64,000 bases of DNA from Anaerozeibacter quisquiliarum (GCA_051162045.1 JBISDI010000017.1); one strand, 5' to 3'. Positions 8,383-16,795 are shown, counted from the stretch's first letter. Notes: a model not told the origin generated them from the letters alone. Numbers and translations are program-made.

Positions 8383-9525
8383 ATGTTGAAGCGCCATTCT
8401 AACTCGGTTCATGTCATCATGGCGGTTCTAACCATTGTATGTTCGTTTTCAACAACGCTGGCAGCGTATGCGGATATTCTTAATGAAACCGGGACGACGA
8501 AAACACATGTTTATATCGGCAGCGAATACGGCGCGCTAAAAGAAGTGGTCGTAGGCGAGGCCAGCGGCCTCAACCCATCCCTGGAGGCGGCATGGCTTCA
8601 GGAAGCGCTGAAGGTGTTGCCGGAGGCTGAACAAAAGGTTGCGATAGACAACGCCGGGAAAAGCTGGGATGAGTGTATTGTCGGTGCGGAAAGCGGCATA
8701 ACGGAATACGACTTAATCAAGGCGGAAAACGATGAATTTGTCAGAATCCTGGAAAGCCTTGGTGTGACAGTTTACCGCCCAACGCTCCTCAGCCAACAGG
8801 ATGTGGAAACTCTCTATGGCAGTGAGGCGTTGATTAACGGTTATTCTCAGGATTTTCCCCGGGATAACCTGATAATCATAGGAAATAATGTCATTGAAGC
8901 CAACTTGCGTACACCGCTGAGAAGAACGGATATTGAAGGGCTCCGGTCATTGCTTACGGAGAAATGTAGCGTGGCGCAGGTCAAGTGGACGGCTATGCCG
9001 CATATGCCTTTGCTTGGCGAATATTCCAACGATTCGCCGCTGCTTGAAGGCGGCGACATCATCGTATTGGGCAAAACCATACTGGTTGGCAATTCTGCAA
9101 ACGCGTCGGTAGGCTCGAATGAAGCGGGCTATGAGTGGCTGAAAAACTATCTGGGTAATGAATATGACGTGGTCAGGGTTCCGCTTTGCGAAAATGTCCT
9201 GCATCTGGACTGCGCCCTATCCGTACCACGGAACGGGCTTGCGATCATATGCCCCGATGCATTCGAAGAAGGCATACCTGAAATATTGATGGATTGGGAT
9301 TTGATCGAAGTCGGCATGGAAAAGCTCCAGTACCTTGTGGTAAATGGACTTCCAATCGATGAGAACACTTACGTCATGGGATATAACGAAAACGAAGACA
9401 ACTCCGAAATCAAGGAGGCGCTGGAGAAACGCGGTATTACGGTTTATCCGATATTCTTTGGCGCGCATAATGCGCAGGGCGGTTCTTTGCGCTGCGCTAC
9501 GCAGGCACTATTGCGCGAGGATTAA
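8383..9525 (+). CDS. Exported amidinotransferase/agmatine-deiminase-fold protein
   Basis: A 380-residue protein of the guanidino-modifying (GME) superfamily, which includes arginine deiminase, agmatine deiminase and glycine/inosamine amidinotransferases. Visible catalytic elements are PRD (R160-D161), EGGD (E222-D225), HLDC (H274, D276) and the nucleophile cysteine C371 in GGSLRC near the C-terminus. Residues 1-31 are a signal peptide ending AAYA, which is unusual because most relatives are cytosolic. AGGGGG precedes the ATG by 8 nt. The gene is A+T-richer than its neighbours and is bracketed by 24-bp direct repeats, consistent with acquisition. Whether it deiminates arginine or agmatine, or transfers an amidino group, cannot be told. 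Confidence 0.85.
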   Translation: MLKRHSNSVHVIMAVLTIVCSFSTTLAAYADILNETGTTKTHVYIGSEYGALKEVVVGEASGLNPSLEAAWLQEALKVLPEAEQKVAIDNAGKSWDECIVGAESGITEYDLIKAENDEFVRILESLGVTVYRPTLLSQQDVETLYGSEALINGYSQDFPRDNLIIIGNNVIEANLRTPLRRTDIEGLRSLLTEKCSVAQVKWTAMPHMPLLGEYSNDSPLLEGGDIIVLGKTILVGNSANASVGSNEAGYEWLKNYLGNEYDVVRVPLCENVLHLDCALSVPRNGLAIICPDAFEEGIPEILMDWDLIEVGMEKLQYLVVNGLPIDENTYVMGYNENEDNSEIKEALEKRGITVYPIFFGAHNAQGGSLRCATQALLRED

Positions 9526-9902
9526 CCGAGGCGTGTCGCTGCCATGGCCTGCCCCCAATTGTTGTGCCAAAACGAACGTCAGGAAATGCCGGCAATCGGC
9601 GTAGGAACCCTTGCTGCTGCCCGGCTGTATCGCAACGGATTCCGGCTCGGCCATCAAGGGCGGCGAAGTCGTTTGTCCTTGATTGGGCAAAACGGCTGTG
9701 CTACTGATATCCCCCGGATGGCGCGCATGGCGGCAGCTTGTTTGTTTTATTTCTTTTACGACCTCTTCTCTCGGAAATTCCTTCCCGCCAAAGCCCATTC
9801 AGGGCTTGGCTTTTTATTTGCTGGCTGTTGCCGTTCATGCGATCACCTCCCCGGGCTATCCAGGCTCATTTCTTATGCCAATGATCCCCCTTTTCTATGA
9901 GC
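9526..9902. other. Intergenic stretch with relic sequence
   Basis: There is no convincing gene in these 377 bp. The last third carries the ribosome-site-like repeat copy (9828-9851) and a small hairpin AAGCCC/GGGCTT around 9791-9806. The minus-strand frame 9508-9798 is open but overlaps the end of the amidinotransferase gene and has no good ribosome site. It looks like a scar between acquired and core DNA. Confidence 0.4.
9828..9851 (-). repeat. Direct repeat, right copy
   Basis: Minus strand GGAGGTGATCGCATGAACGG, about 22 of 24 bases identical to 8188-8211. The frame opened by this ATG (MNGNSQQIKS) runs into a hairpin and has no recognisable continuation, so it is a leader relic. Confidence 0.6.
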
Positions 9903-11324
9903 CTACGCATCCGGCGCAACCTCGGCATCCCGCTGCGCCGGGCCGTCGAGCAGCCGGCCGTCGACGTCGAAGCGCGAGCCGTGGCAGGGGCAGTCCCAGG
10001 TGATATCGTCGGCGTTCCAGTTCAGGCGGCAGCCCATGTGCGTGCAGGCGGGCGAGGCCAGGTGGATGTGCCCGTTTTTGTCCCGATAGACGGCGGCGGC
10101 ACGGCCCTCCCACAGCATGATGCGCGCCTCGCCCGGCGTGAGCGGGGTTTGCGACGCGTCCGGGGGAATCAGCCGGGCGGACAGGCCCTGAACCGCCGCG
10201 CCCGCGCCTTCGAGCACGCCCGGCAGCACGCCGAGCGGCGAGCGAGCCGGGTCGAACGCGCGCGCCCAGTCAGGCGGCTCGCGCCCGCGGATCAGGTCGG
10301 TCAGCGCGATCGCGGCGGCCATCGAACCCGTCATGCCCCACTTGCGAAAGCCGGTGGCCACATACAGCCCATCGGCGCCCGGCGCATAGCGTCCCGCGTA
10401 GGGCAGGTGGTCGGCGCTGACGGCGTCCTGCGCCGACCAGCGCGCCGCCACCCGCGCGCCCGGGTACAGCTGCGCGATCCACTGGTCGAGCCGCGCAAAC
10501 TGCGTGCCCTCGTTGTGGCCGGTCGGCTCGTCGCCGATCAGGATGACCGTGTAGCGCCCGTACGGTCGAATCGACAGCCCGCCGGGCGCCGCGTCCAGGT
10601 GCATGGCCTCGGGCGGCGGGACGCCCTCGATCGCGGCCGCAAAGCTGCGCGACTGGCGCAGGTGCAGGAAGTAGAGGCCCGGCGCATTGATAAACGGGTA
10701 GTTGGTCGCGACGATGATGTGCGGGGCCCTTACCTCGCCGCGGGCGGTCGCGACGCGCCCGGCCGTAACATGCAGCGCGCGGCTGTGCTCGTAGATCGTC
10801 AGGCCTTCCGCGATCGCGCGCGCGTAGCGCAGCGGGTGGAAACAGGCCTGCGCCCCGAGCCCTACCGCGCCCGCGAGCGAAAGTTTGAGTTCTGTCTCGT
10901 CGGCCCAGAACGCGTCCAGCCCCGCTTCGCGCATGGCCTCGAGCTCTTCGCGCAGCGGTTGTCCGTCCTCGAGCGCGAACAGGTAGTGGTCGCGCTGCTC
11001 CAGAGCGAAGTCGTACCGTTTGGCCAGTTGCCGATAGCGTTCGAGCGCCATGCGCTGGGCTTCGGCGTAGTGCGCCGCATGCTTCCCGAGCTTGCTGTAT
11101 ACGATCTCCTGCCCGGCGCTGATCTTGCCGGTGGTGCGCGCGGTCTGACCGCCGGCGATGCGCTCGGCCTCGAGTACCACCACGCGCGCGCCCGCCTCCG
11201 ACAAAAGGCGCGCGCAGTTGAGCCCGGCCAGCCCCGCGCCGATTACGCATACGTCGGCGTCCACCTTTTCTTCGAGCGCCGCGCGCGGCTCGATGGAGAC
11301 CTCCTGTTCCCAGATCGACGGCAT
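9903..11324 (-). CDS. FAD-dependent oxidoreductase with C-terminal Rieske domain
   Basis: A 473-residue fusion. Residues about 20-370 form a D-amino-acid-oxidase-type (DAO) flavoprotein, with the dinucleotide motif VIGAGLAGLNCARLL near residue 27 and an FAD-contacting GATGF-like stretch (VATGFRKWGMTGSM). Residues about 375-473 form a Rieske [2Fe-2S] domain with CTHMGC and CPCHGS ligand boxes (2 Cys and 2 His). Such fusions occur in many Gram-positive bacteria as cytosolic oxidoreductases of unknown substrate. The ATG at 11324 has GGGAGG 9 nt upstream; 11330 is too close to that site and the long in-frame extension to 11450 has none. Confidence 0.9.
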   Translation of the reverse strand: MPSIWEQEVSIEPRAALEEKVDADVCVIGAGLAGLNCARLLSEAGARVVVLEAERIAGGQTARTTGKISAGQEIVYSKLGKHAAHYAEAQRMALERYRQLAKRYDFALEQRDHYLFALEDGQPLREELEAMREAGLDAFWADETELKLSLAGAVGLGAQACFHPLRYARAIAEGLTIYEHSRALHVTAGRVATARGEVRAPHIIVATNYPFINAPGLYFLHLRQSRSFAAAIEGVPPPEAMHLDAAPGGLSIRPYGRYTVILIGDEPTGHNEGTQFARLDQWIAQLYPGARVAARWSAQDAVSADHLPYAGRYAPGADGLYVATGFRKWGMTGSMAAAIALTDLIRGREPPDWARAFDPARSPLGVLPGVLEGAGAAVQGLSARLIPPDASQTPLTPGEARIMLWEGRAAAVYRDKNGHIHLASPACTHMGCRLNWNADDITWDCPCHGSRFDVDGRLLDGPAQRDAEVAPDA

Positions 11325-11599
11325 GTACATCGCCCTCCCGTAGCGATAGTGTGCGGGGGGAAGGCGCGATTTATACCGTCGCGGGGATAGGGTGCCGACC
11401 GGAACCATTTCCGCATCCATCAGGGAATGAACACAAAGGCGATCGGCCACCTTCTCCAGGGATGCGAAGATCCCGTTTTAAAGCCTTTCCTGCGGAATCG
11501 GTTGCGCAGGAATCAACTGCGGCTCACGCCATCCTTCGCCCCCTGCGCGTTGCCGGCGCTTGGCCGGCGACGCGGCCTCAATCGTCCATGAGTATTAAC

Positions 11600-11629
11600 T
11601 TGACACCGTCCATGAGCCGGGCCTATACT
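11600..11629 (+). promoter_or_regulatory. Promoter of the thrS leader
   Basis: TTGACA (11600-11605), an 18-bp spacer and TATACT (11624-11629). It places the transcript start near 11636, just before the T-box stem I. The roughly 270 bp between the preceding gene start and this promoter show nothing recognisable. Confidence 0.8.
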
Positions 11630-11635
11630 CTGACC

Positions 11636-11862
11636 ATATCCATCCACCGGGATGACGGGGAACGATCGGGCCGGATTGCCGTGATAGAGAGAGCGCGCCG
11701 TGGCTGAAAGCGCGCTTGGCGGCGGGGCGCGTGGACCAGCCTCCGATCGGTGGCGCGTGGGCGCGATATCGCCCGCATAGAGCGGCCGCGTACGCGGTCA
11801 GTTGGGTGGAACCACGGGTAAACAAACCCGTCCCTTCGCGAGGGGCGGGTCATTTTCTTTTT
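11636..11862 (+). promoter_or_regulatory. T-box riboswitch, threonine (specifier ACC)
   Basis: A classic T-box leader upstream of thrS. Stem I contains GATGACGGGGAACG, an AGAGAGC-type bulge near 11687 and GGCTGAAAG; the specifier loop GTGGACCAG gives codon ACC (11735-11737) for tRNA-Thr(GGU). The conserved T-box GGGTGGAACCACG lies at about 11805-11817, followed by a terminator hairpin (CCCGTCCC / GGGGCGGG, 11827-11850) and a T-rich tract. Uncharged tRNA-Thr should favour the antiterminator and switch on thrS. Confidence 0.95.
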
Positions 11863-11878
11863 GGGGAGGATGGTTCAC

Positions 11879-13780
11879 ATGATGCTTACGGTCAACGGCG
11901 AGGCACGCGAGTTTCGGGACGGCATGAACGCGCTGGACATCGCGGGCGAGATGCAGGGCGATTTGAAGAAGAAGGCGCTGATCGCGCGGCTGGACGGCGA
12001 GGTGATCTCGCTGGTTGCGCCGATTGCGGGCGGCAAGGAACTGGAAATCCTGGGCTTTGAGGACGCGGCGGGGCGGCACGCGCTCAGGCACACCGCCAGC
12101 CACGTGCTGGCGCAGGCGGTGCTGCGCCTGAACCCGAAGGCGAAGCTTGCGATCGGCCCGGCGATCGACAACGGGTTCTACTACGACTTCGACGTGGAAG
12201 AGCCGTTCACGCCCGACTTCCTGGCCGCGGTCGAGAAGGAAATGCAGAAGATCGTCAAGAAGAACGACCGGCTCGAGCGCTTCGAGCTGCCGCGCGGGGA
12301 GGCCATCGACTTCGTCGAGCAGCAGGGCCAGCCCTACAAGGCCGAGCTGATCCGCGACCTGCCCAGCGACGCGGTGATCTCGTTCTACAGACAGGGCGAG
12401 TTCACCGACCTGTGCGCGGGGCCGCACCTGCCCTCGACCGGCAAGGTCAAGGCGTTCAAACTCTTGAGCATCGCGGGCGCCTATTGGCGCGGCGACGAGA
12501 AGAACAAGATGCTGCAGCGCATCTACGGCACCGCCTTTTTTGACAAGGAGGAGCTCGACGAGTACCTTCGGCGGATGGAGGAGGCCAAGAAGCGCGACCA
12601 CAGGCGGCTTGGGCGCGAGCTCGACCTGTTCGCCATATTCGACGAGGGCCCGGGCTTCCCGTTCTTTTTCCCGAAGGGCATGGTGCTCAGAAACGAGCTG
12701 GAGAAGTACTGGCGCGAGCTGCACGCCGAGCACGGCTATGTGGAGTGCCGCACGCCCATCATGCTGAACCAGCACCTGTGGGAGGAGTCGGGCCACTGGG
12801 ACCACTACAAGGAGAACATCTACTCGACCAAGATCGACGATCAGACCTATTGCCTGAAGCCCATGAACTGTCCCGGCGGGATCCTGGTCTACAAGCGCAA
12901 GACCTGGAGCTACCGCGAGCTGCCGCTGCGCATGGGGGAGCTGGGCATCGTGCACCGCCACGAGCTGTCGGGCGCGATGCACGGGCTGATGCGGGTGCGC
13001 TGCTTCACGCAGGACGACGCGCACCTGTTCATCACGCCCGAGATGATTAAAGACGAGGTCATCGGCGTGCACAGGATGGACGACCTGGTCTACAACCTGT
13101 TCGGGTTCAAGTACCGCGTGGAGCTGTCCACCCGGCCCGAGAACTCGATGGGCACCGACGAGATGTGGGAAGCGGCGACCGCGGGCCTCAAGGGCGCGCT
13201 TGACGAGTTGGGCGTGCCTTACACGATCAACGAGGGCGACGGCGCGTTTTACGGGCCCAAGATCGACTACCACCTCGAAGACTCGATCGGGCGCACCTGG
13301 CAGTGCGGCACGATCCAGCTCGACATGAACATGCCCGAGCGCTTTGACATGAGCTACGTCGGCCCCGACGGCGAGAAGCACCGCCCGGTGATGCTGCACC
13401 GCACGATCTACGGCTCGATCGAGCGCTTCATCGGCATCCTGACCGAGCACTTCGCCGGCGCGTTCCCGCTGTGGCTGAGCCCGGTGCAGGCGAGGATCAT
13501 GACGATCACAAACCGCGCCGACGACGCGGCCCGCGCGCTCGAGGCACGGCTCACCGCCGAGGGCATGCGGGTGGAACTGGATTTGCGCAACGAGAAGATC
13601 GGCTTCAAGATCCGTGAGGCGCAAATGCAGAAGACGCCCTATATGCTGGTGTTGGGCGACAAGGAGGCCGAGCAGGGCGCTTGCGCGGTGCGCTCGCGCA
13701 AGGAAGGCGACCTGGGCGTGATGGCGGTCGAGGACTTGGTCCGGAAGCTGCGCGCGGAGATTGATACCAAGGCACTCTAG
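11879..13780 (+). CDS. thrS: Threonyl-tRNA synthetase
   Basis: A 633-residue class II synthetase that charges tRNA-Thr. The N-terminal TGS domain is residues 1-62, the editing domain carries the HxxxH site H71-H75 (HTASH), and the class II core includes SGHWDHY, the zinc-binding MNCPGG cysteine and LSGAMHGLMRVRCFTQDDAH. Motif 3 lies near VMLHRTIYGSIERF and the anticodon-binding domain is C-terminal (PVQARIMTI onward). Length is normal. The ATG at 11879 is preferred because GGGGAGG ends 9 nt before it. It is controlled by the T-box. Its TAG stop is supplied by the left end of the palindromic element at 13777. Confidence 0.97.
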   Translation: MMLTVNGEAREFRDGMNALDIAGEMQGDLKKKALIARLDGEVISLVAPIAGGKELEILGFEDAAGRHALRHTASHVLAQAVLRLNPKAKLAIGPAIDNGFYYDFDVEEPFTPDFLAAVEKEMQKIVKKNDRLERFELPRGEAIDFVEQQGQPYKAELIRDLPSDAVISFYRQGEFTDLCAGPHLPSTGKVKAFKLLSIAGAYWRGDEKNKMLQRIYGTAFFDKEELDEYLRRMEEAKKRDHRRLGRELDLFAIFDEGPGFPFFFPKGMVLRNELEKYWRELHAEHGYVECRTPIMLNQHLWEESGHWDHYKENIYSTKIDDQTYCLKPMNCPGGILVYKRKTWSYRELPLRMGELGIVHRHELSGAMHGLMRVRCFTQDDAHLFITPEMIKDEVIGVHRMDDLVYNLFGFKYRVELSTRPENSMGTDEMWEAATAGLKGALDELGVPYTINEGDGAFYGPKIDYHLEDSIGRTWQCGTIQLDMNMPERFDMSYVGPDGEKHRPVMLHRTIYGSIERFIGILTEHFAGAFPLWLSPVQARIMTITNRADDAARALEARLTAEGMRVELDLRNEKIGFKIREAQMQKTPYMLVLGDKEAEQGACAVRSRKEGDLGVMAVEDLVRKLRAEIDTKAL

Positions 13781-13942
13781 GTAAGCGCCGATCAAATCCC
13801 ACGCGCGATGGCGGCTGCCTTTTCGCCATCTCGCGCCCGCAAAATCCTCGACGTAGCAGCGCTACGTCGAGGATTTTGCGAGCACGATCTGACGAAAATT
13901 CAACTCGCCATCGCACGCGCGCTTTAATCAGCGATTACCTAG
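13777..13942. repeat. CTAG-ended palindromic element, copy 1
   Basis: A 166-bp element with 20-bp imperfect terminal inverted repeats, CTAGGTAAGCGCCGATCAAA at the left and CTAGGTAATCGCTGATTAAA read inward from the right. The centre is a perfect 20-bp stem (CGCAAAATCCTCGACGTAGC) with a 3-nt loop. Copy 2 at 26474-26640 is nearly identical except in the second half of the central stem. It encodes no protein; a MITE- or REP-like non-autonomous element is the best reading. The CTAG supplies the thrS stop codon. Confidence 0.85.
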
Positions 13943-13999
13943 CATCCAAAGTCATCTTAAATAACCCCCGGCGATATTCCCGTCGAACGATAATTCGCC

Positions 14000-14044
14000 C
14001 GGCCCCCCCTGCATATAACCAATCCATGCGAGGGGGGCCGTTTT
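14000..14044 (+). promoter_or_regulatory. Hairpin that hides the ribosome binding site of 14045
   Basis: CGGCCCCCC (14000-14008) pairs perfectly with GGGGGGCCG (14032-14040) and is followed by TTTT and the ATG at 14045. The only ribosome site for the next gene, GAGGGGGG, sits in the 3' arm. The structure could terminate transcription or block translation. No ligand-binding family is recognisable. Confidence 0.55.
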
Positions 14045-14896
14045 ATGCGCGGATGGATTCGGACAAGCCTTGTGGCGGTGCTGTTGATGGCGGTGGGCAT
14101 GGCGGGGGTTGGCGCGGGCGAAAAGACCGGAGCGGCCGGTGCAACCGGCGCGACCAGTGCAACTGGCGCGACCGGCGCGGTCGGGTGCACGGTGCGGCTG
14201 AAGCTTACCGCCGAGGCGGCGTTTGACGAGCCGCTGTCGCGCTGGCTTTCCGAGGTCGCGGGCATGGTGCGGCTGACGGTGCGCTCGGCGCGCTTTCCGG
14301 ACGCGCGCTTGGCGGTGCTGTCACTGACGATGGGCGAGGTGCGCGCATTCGACCTGTCGCTTAGCAGCGAGCGGGGAGTGCTTACGCTGGACGGCTCGCT
14401 GCTCGATCAGCCGGCGAGGCTTTCGCCGCTCACCGATGTGACCGGTGCGGCCGACTGGGCGCAGGCGCTGTTGGGCGCCGCGGAATCGGTTGCGGCGATG
14501 CCCTCGCTGGGGCGTCAGGTCGCGTTGTCGGGCGAAGGGCTGGCGCGGGTACTCAAGCTGGCCGCCGTGCGGCTGCGCGCCTGGGCGGCGACCGCGCGCG
14601 CCACGGCGGGCCAGGCGTGCGAGTCGTGCGGGGCATGCGCGGTGTGCAAGCGGGTCGACGTGTCGGAGGCCGTCGCGCTGGTCGCGGACGCGCTGGCCGA
14701 GCGGTTCGATATGGTGGTGGATCAAAACGTGTTGGTGATCGAGGTCGTGCCGTTCGAACTGGCGGAACAGCCCGCGGCTGTGCGGCCGGCCGAACCGGCG
14801 CCCGACGACCTCAACGTGCGGCTGGTCAAGGATGGGCTGTGGGCGATCGCGCGGGCGATTGCGGGCAACGACGCGTCGGCCTGCAGGTCGCAATGA
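14045..14896 (+). CDS. Secreted protein with collagen-like Gly-Ala-Thr repeats, function unknown
   Basis: A 283-residue protein with a signal peptide (residues 1-24, cleavage near GVGAG) followed by a short collagen-like G-A-T triplet run at about 29-47. The remainder (50-283) is alanine- and valine-rich with alternating strand patterns and a cysteine cluster CESCGACAVCKR near 195-206 that might bind a metal. I do not recognise the family; a short GxT-rich run also occurs near the start of the protein at 20459. The stop TGA is part of palindromic element copy B. Expression is probably limited by the hairpin over its ribosome site. Confidence 0.7.
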   Translation: MRGWIRTSLVAVLLMAVGMAGVGAGEKTGAAGATGATSATGATGAVGCTVRLKLTAEAAFDEPLSRWLSEVAGMVRLTVRSARFPDARLAVLSLTMGEVRAFDLSLSSERGVLTLDGSLLDQPARLSPLTDVTGAADWAQALLGAAESVAAMPSLGRQVALSGEGLARVLKLAAVRLRAWAATARATAGQACESCGACAVCKRVDVSEAVALVADALAERFDMVVDQNVLVIEVVPFELAEQPAAVRPAEPAPDDLNVRLVKDGLWAIARAIAGNDASACRSQ

Positions 14897-14973
14897 AATT
14901 CGCCGCGGCACATAGGGGGAGCCTCCCCCTATGTGCCGCGGCGAATTTCACATCGGCGTAGACGATATTTCAT
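14893..14973. repeat. ATGAAAT-ended palindromic element, copy B
   Basis: An 81-bp element between convergent genes. The core 14894-14950 is a perfect 27-bp inverted repeat with loop GCC (arms start TGAAATTCGCCGCGGCAC). The right flank ends CGATATTTCAT exactly as in copy A (1001-1122). The first bases supply the TGA stop of the upstream gene; the right end lies 9 bp downstream of the Gx-transporter stop codon. Confidence 0.75.
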
Positions 14974-14981
14974 GCGCCCCA

Positions 14982-15488
14982 TCAGGAGCGCGGCGGCCTC
15001 ATCGACGGCGGCAACCTGCGCATCAGCAGCTGAGCGACCGAGCCGGTGACCGCGCCCATGATGCCGCCGACGACGATCAGGTAGGACATGGGCAGCAGCA
15101 GGTTGGTCCCGAGCATGGCCATGGCCACGGCCAGCTGGCCCACGTTGTGCAGCACCCCGCCCACCACGCCCACCCCGATGGGGCTGATGTCCTTGACGCG
15201 GTGCAGCAGCGCCATGCCGACCAAGCTGAGCAAGCCGCCTGCCAGGCTGTACAGCGTGGCGGGACCCAGGCCCGCGAATGTCACGCCCGACAGCAGCACC
15301 TTTGCGCCCATCAGCAAGAAGGAGTTGGGCACGCCCAGCCAATAGAGCGCGATCAGCAGCACGCTGTTGGACAGGCCCAGCTTGATGCCCGGCACCCCGG
15401 TAGGGATCATGTGCTCGATATAACCGGTGATCATCATCACCGCGACCAACAGCGCCGACAGCGCCAATCCCTTCGTGTTTAGCTTCAT
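14982..15488 (-). CDS. Gx transporter family membrane protein
   Basis: A 168-residue integral membrane protein with five to six hydrophobic spans and several GxxxG-type glycines, matching the Gx transporter family (historically called heptaprenyl diphosphate synthase component I; ECF S-component-like). These proteins usually sit next to NusG-domain-II proteins, as here: its ATG overlaps the stop of the upstream NusG-domain gene (15485-15488). Substrate unknown. Stop codon at 14982, close to the palindromic element. Confidence 0.85.
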   Translation of the reverse strand: MKLNTKGLALSALLVAVMMITGYIEHMIPTGVPGIKLGLSNSVLLIALYWLGVPNSFLLMGAKVLLSGVTFAGLGPATLYSLAGGLLSLVGMALLHRVKDISPIGVGVVGGVLHNVGQLAVAMAMLGTNLLLPMSYLIVVGGIMGAVTGSVAQLLMRRLPPSMRPPRS

Positions 15489-16048
15489 GCGCCCATGTCC
15501 TCGTAGGCCGCCTGCGCCTCCTCGGGCGTGAGCAGCTCCAGCACCACCTTGTTGGGCAGACAGATCACCATGTTGCCGAGGATGCGCATGTCCTTATTGT
15601 CCGTCGTGACCTCTCCCTGCTGCACGCAGTCCTGGTTGTCGCAGGTGGACGAGTGCATCGATACGCGGCCCGGGCCGATCGAGACGACGTTCTCCTGCCC
15701 GCCCGGCTGGCGGACGTCGTAGGTAGTATCTTCGATCAGCGGCAAGAGCGCGACGACCCGGCCGTTCGCGGTGATGCGCACGTAGGCCTCGGCCGGGCGC
15801 AGCGTGGGCCGCGGGGCCGGGGTGGGGGACAGGATCATCGAAGACAACGTCGGCCCCGGCGTCGGCCCCGGCGCGGGTTCCGATGCGGGCGTCGGCGCGG
15901 GTTCGGCGGTGGGCTGGGCGGTCGCCGCAGGCAACGGAGCGCCGCCGAACATCTTCGCCAGCATCCCCCGCCCCTGCGGCGCCGCCACAAACAATGCCAC
16001 CGCCGCCGCCAACACCAACACGATGATCCAAGCATCCCGTCGCTTCAT
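15485..16048 (-). CDS. Membrane-anchored NusG domain II protein
   Basis: A 187-residue protein. An N-terminal anchor (residues 7-25) is followed by a low-complexity Pro/Ala/Thr linker (about 38-85) and a NusG domain II fold (about 88-187) with the conserved SSTCDNQDCVQQG cysteines and GNMVICLPNKVVLEL. Such extracytoplasmic domains accompany Gx transporters and Rnf/FMN-binding proteins in Clostridia. It is coupled to the downstream Gx gene by an ATGA overlap. No FMN-binding or ApbE gene is adjacent here. The linker length differs from typical members, which lack so long a Pro-rich stretch. Confidence 0.85.
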   Translation of the reverse strand: MKRRDAWIIVLVLAAAVALFVAAPQGRGMLAKMFGGAPLPAATAQPTAEPAPTPASEPAPGPTPGPTLSSMILSPTPAPRPTLRPAEAYVRITANGRVVALLPLIEDTTYDVRQPGGQENVVSIGPGRVSMHSSTCDNQDCVQQGEVTTDNKDMRILGNMVICLPNKVVLELLTPEEAQAAYEDMGA

Positions 16049-16227
16049 GAAAATGCGTCCTCCAAAGCAAAAACACTGTCCCGCAAATTATGGCGCATTG
16101 TGATGAATTCGTCAAGCGCAGTCGTGTTAGCGTTGGCCGGTAAAAAAGTGCCCGGCCCAAAAGCCGGACGATTTGCCATCCCTGTCCCCATAAGGCGGAA
16201 AGACGCCGTGGGCAGGAACCGGAAAGC

Positions 16228-16454
16228 GCCCTGCGGGGGCCACCACCCCGCCTGCGGGCACCCCTCCCGGGAGGGGAATAGGAAGGTAGCCATTCCCCTC
16301 CTCGGAGGGGTGGCGCGAAGCGACGGGGTGGTGAGCCTGATGGCAGAACACGAGAAGCGGGTACGGGGGCTTGGGGGTACGCCCTGCGGGGTTACGCCCT
16401 GCGGGGGCCACCACCCCGCCTGCGGGCACCCCTCCTGGGAGGGGAATGGGAAGG
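16228..16454. repeat. Pair of 59-bp direct repeats
   Basis: Units 16228-16286 and 16396-16454 each begin GCCCTGCGGGGGCCACCACC, continue through CGCCTGCGGGCACCCCTCC and end GGAAGG, with about two mismatches. A partial third start (GCCCTGCGGGG) lies at 16381. The inter-unit sequence repeats the theme with a block resembling the inverse of the unit (CTCCTCGGAGGGGTGG). Confidence 0.75.
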
Positions 16455-16682
16455 GCCGCCCGCACGGCAAGTCGCGCGACAAGCCCAAGCGACCTCAGAT
16501 TACCTGGCGAGCGCGAAGCGCCTCGCCGTCCGTTCTTTCATCCCGTCGTTCCCCGCGTCCCCACCCCGGGGAACGGGGGGCCGCAGCCCCCGCCACAACG
16601 CGCCCACGGGCATGTACCGGGGGCGTGAATGCGATTGCGACCAAGGGAGGCCGCAGCCGACCGACTCGCAATCGCTTCCCGT

Positions 16683-16795
16683 CCGCCTGCCGCCCGGGAG
16701 GGCCCGCAGGCCCGAGAGGCAGGCGGCCCCGTCCCCCTCGTTCCCCCGCCTGCCGCCCGGAATTGCCCGCAGGCGATTCAGGCAGGCGGCCCCGT
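16683..16795. repeat. Pair of 50-bp palindromic direct repeats
   Basis: Units 16683-16732 and 16746-16795 share CCGCCTGCCGCCCGG at the start and AGGCAGGCGGCCCCGT at the end. Each unit is itself an imperfect palindrome (GCCTGCCGCC / GGCAGGC). Confidence 0.7.

Noticed and set aside
9508..9798. 96-codon minus-strand frame in the gap after the amidinotransferase gene
   Set aside because: It overlaps the end of the real gene, has no ribosome site, and the translated sequence has no domain pattern.
11798..13795. 665-codon minus-strand frame opposite thrS
   Set aside because: It is the antisense shadow of a conserved synthetase; high GC leaves both strands open.
14045..14896. Assignment as an adhesin or bacterial collagen
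   Set aside because: The Gly-x-y run is only about six triplets and no anchor or LPxTG motif is present.
16228..16454. CRISPR-like array
   Set aside because: Only two 59-bp units 109 bp apart, with no regular spacers and no cas genes in the window.
16045..16488. Minus-strand 147-codon frame in the repeat block
   Set aside because: Composition is driven by the 59-bp repeats; the translation repeats itself and there is no ribosome site.
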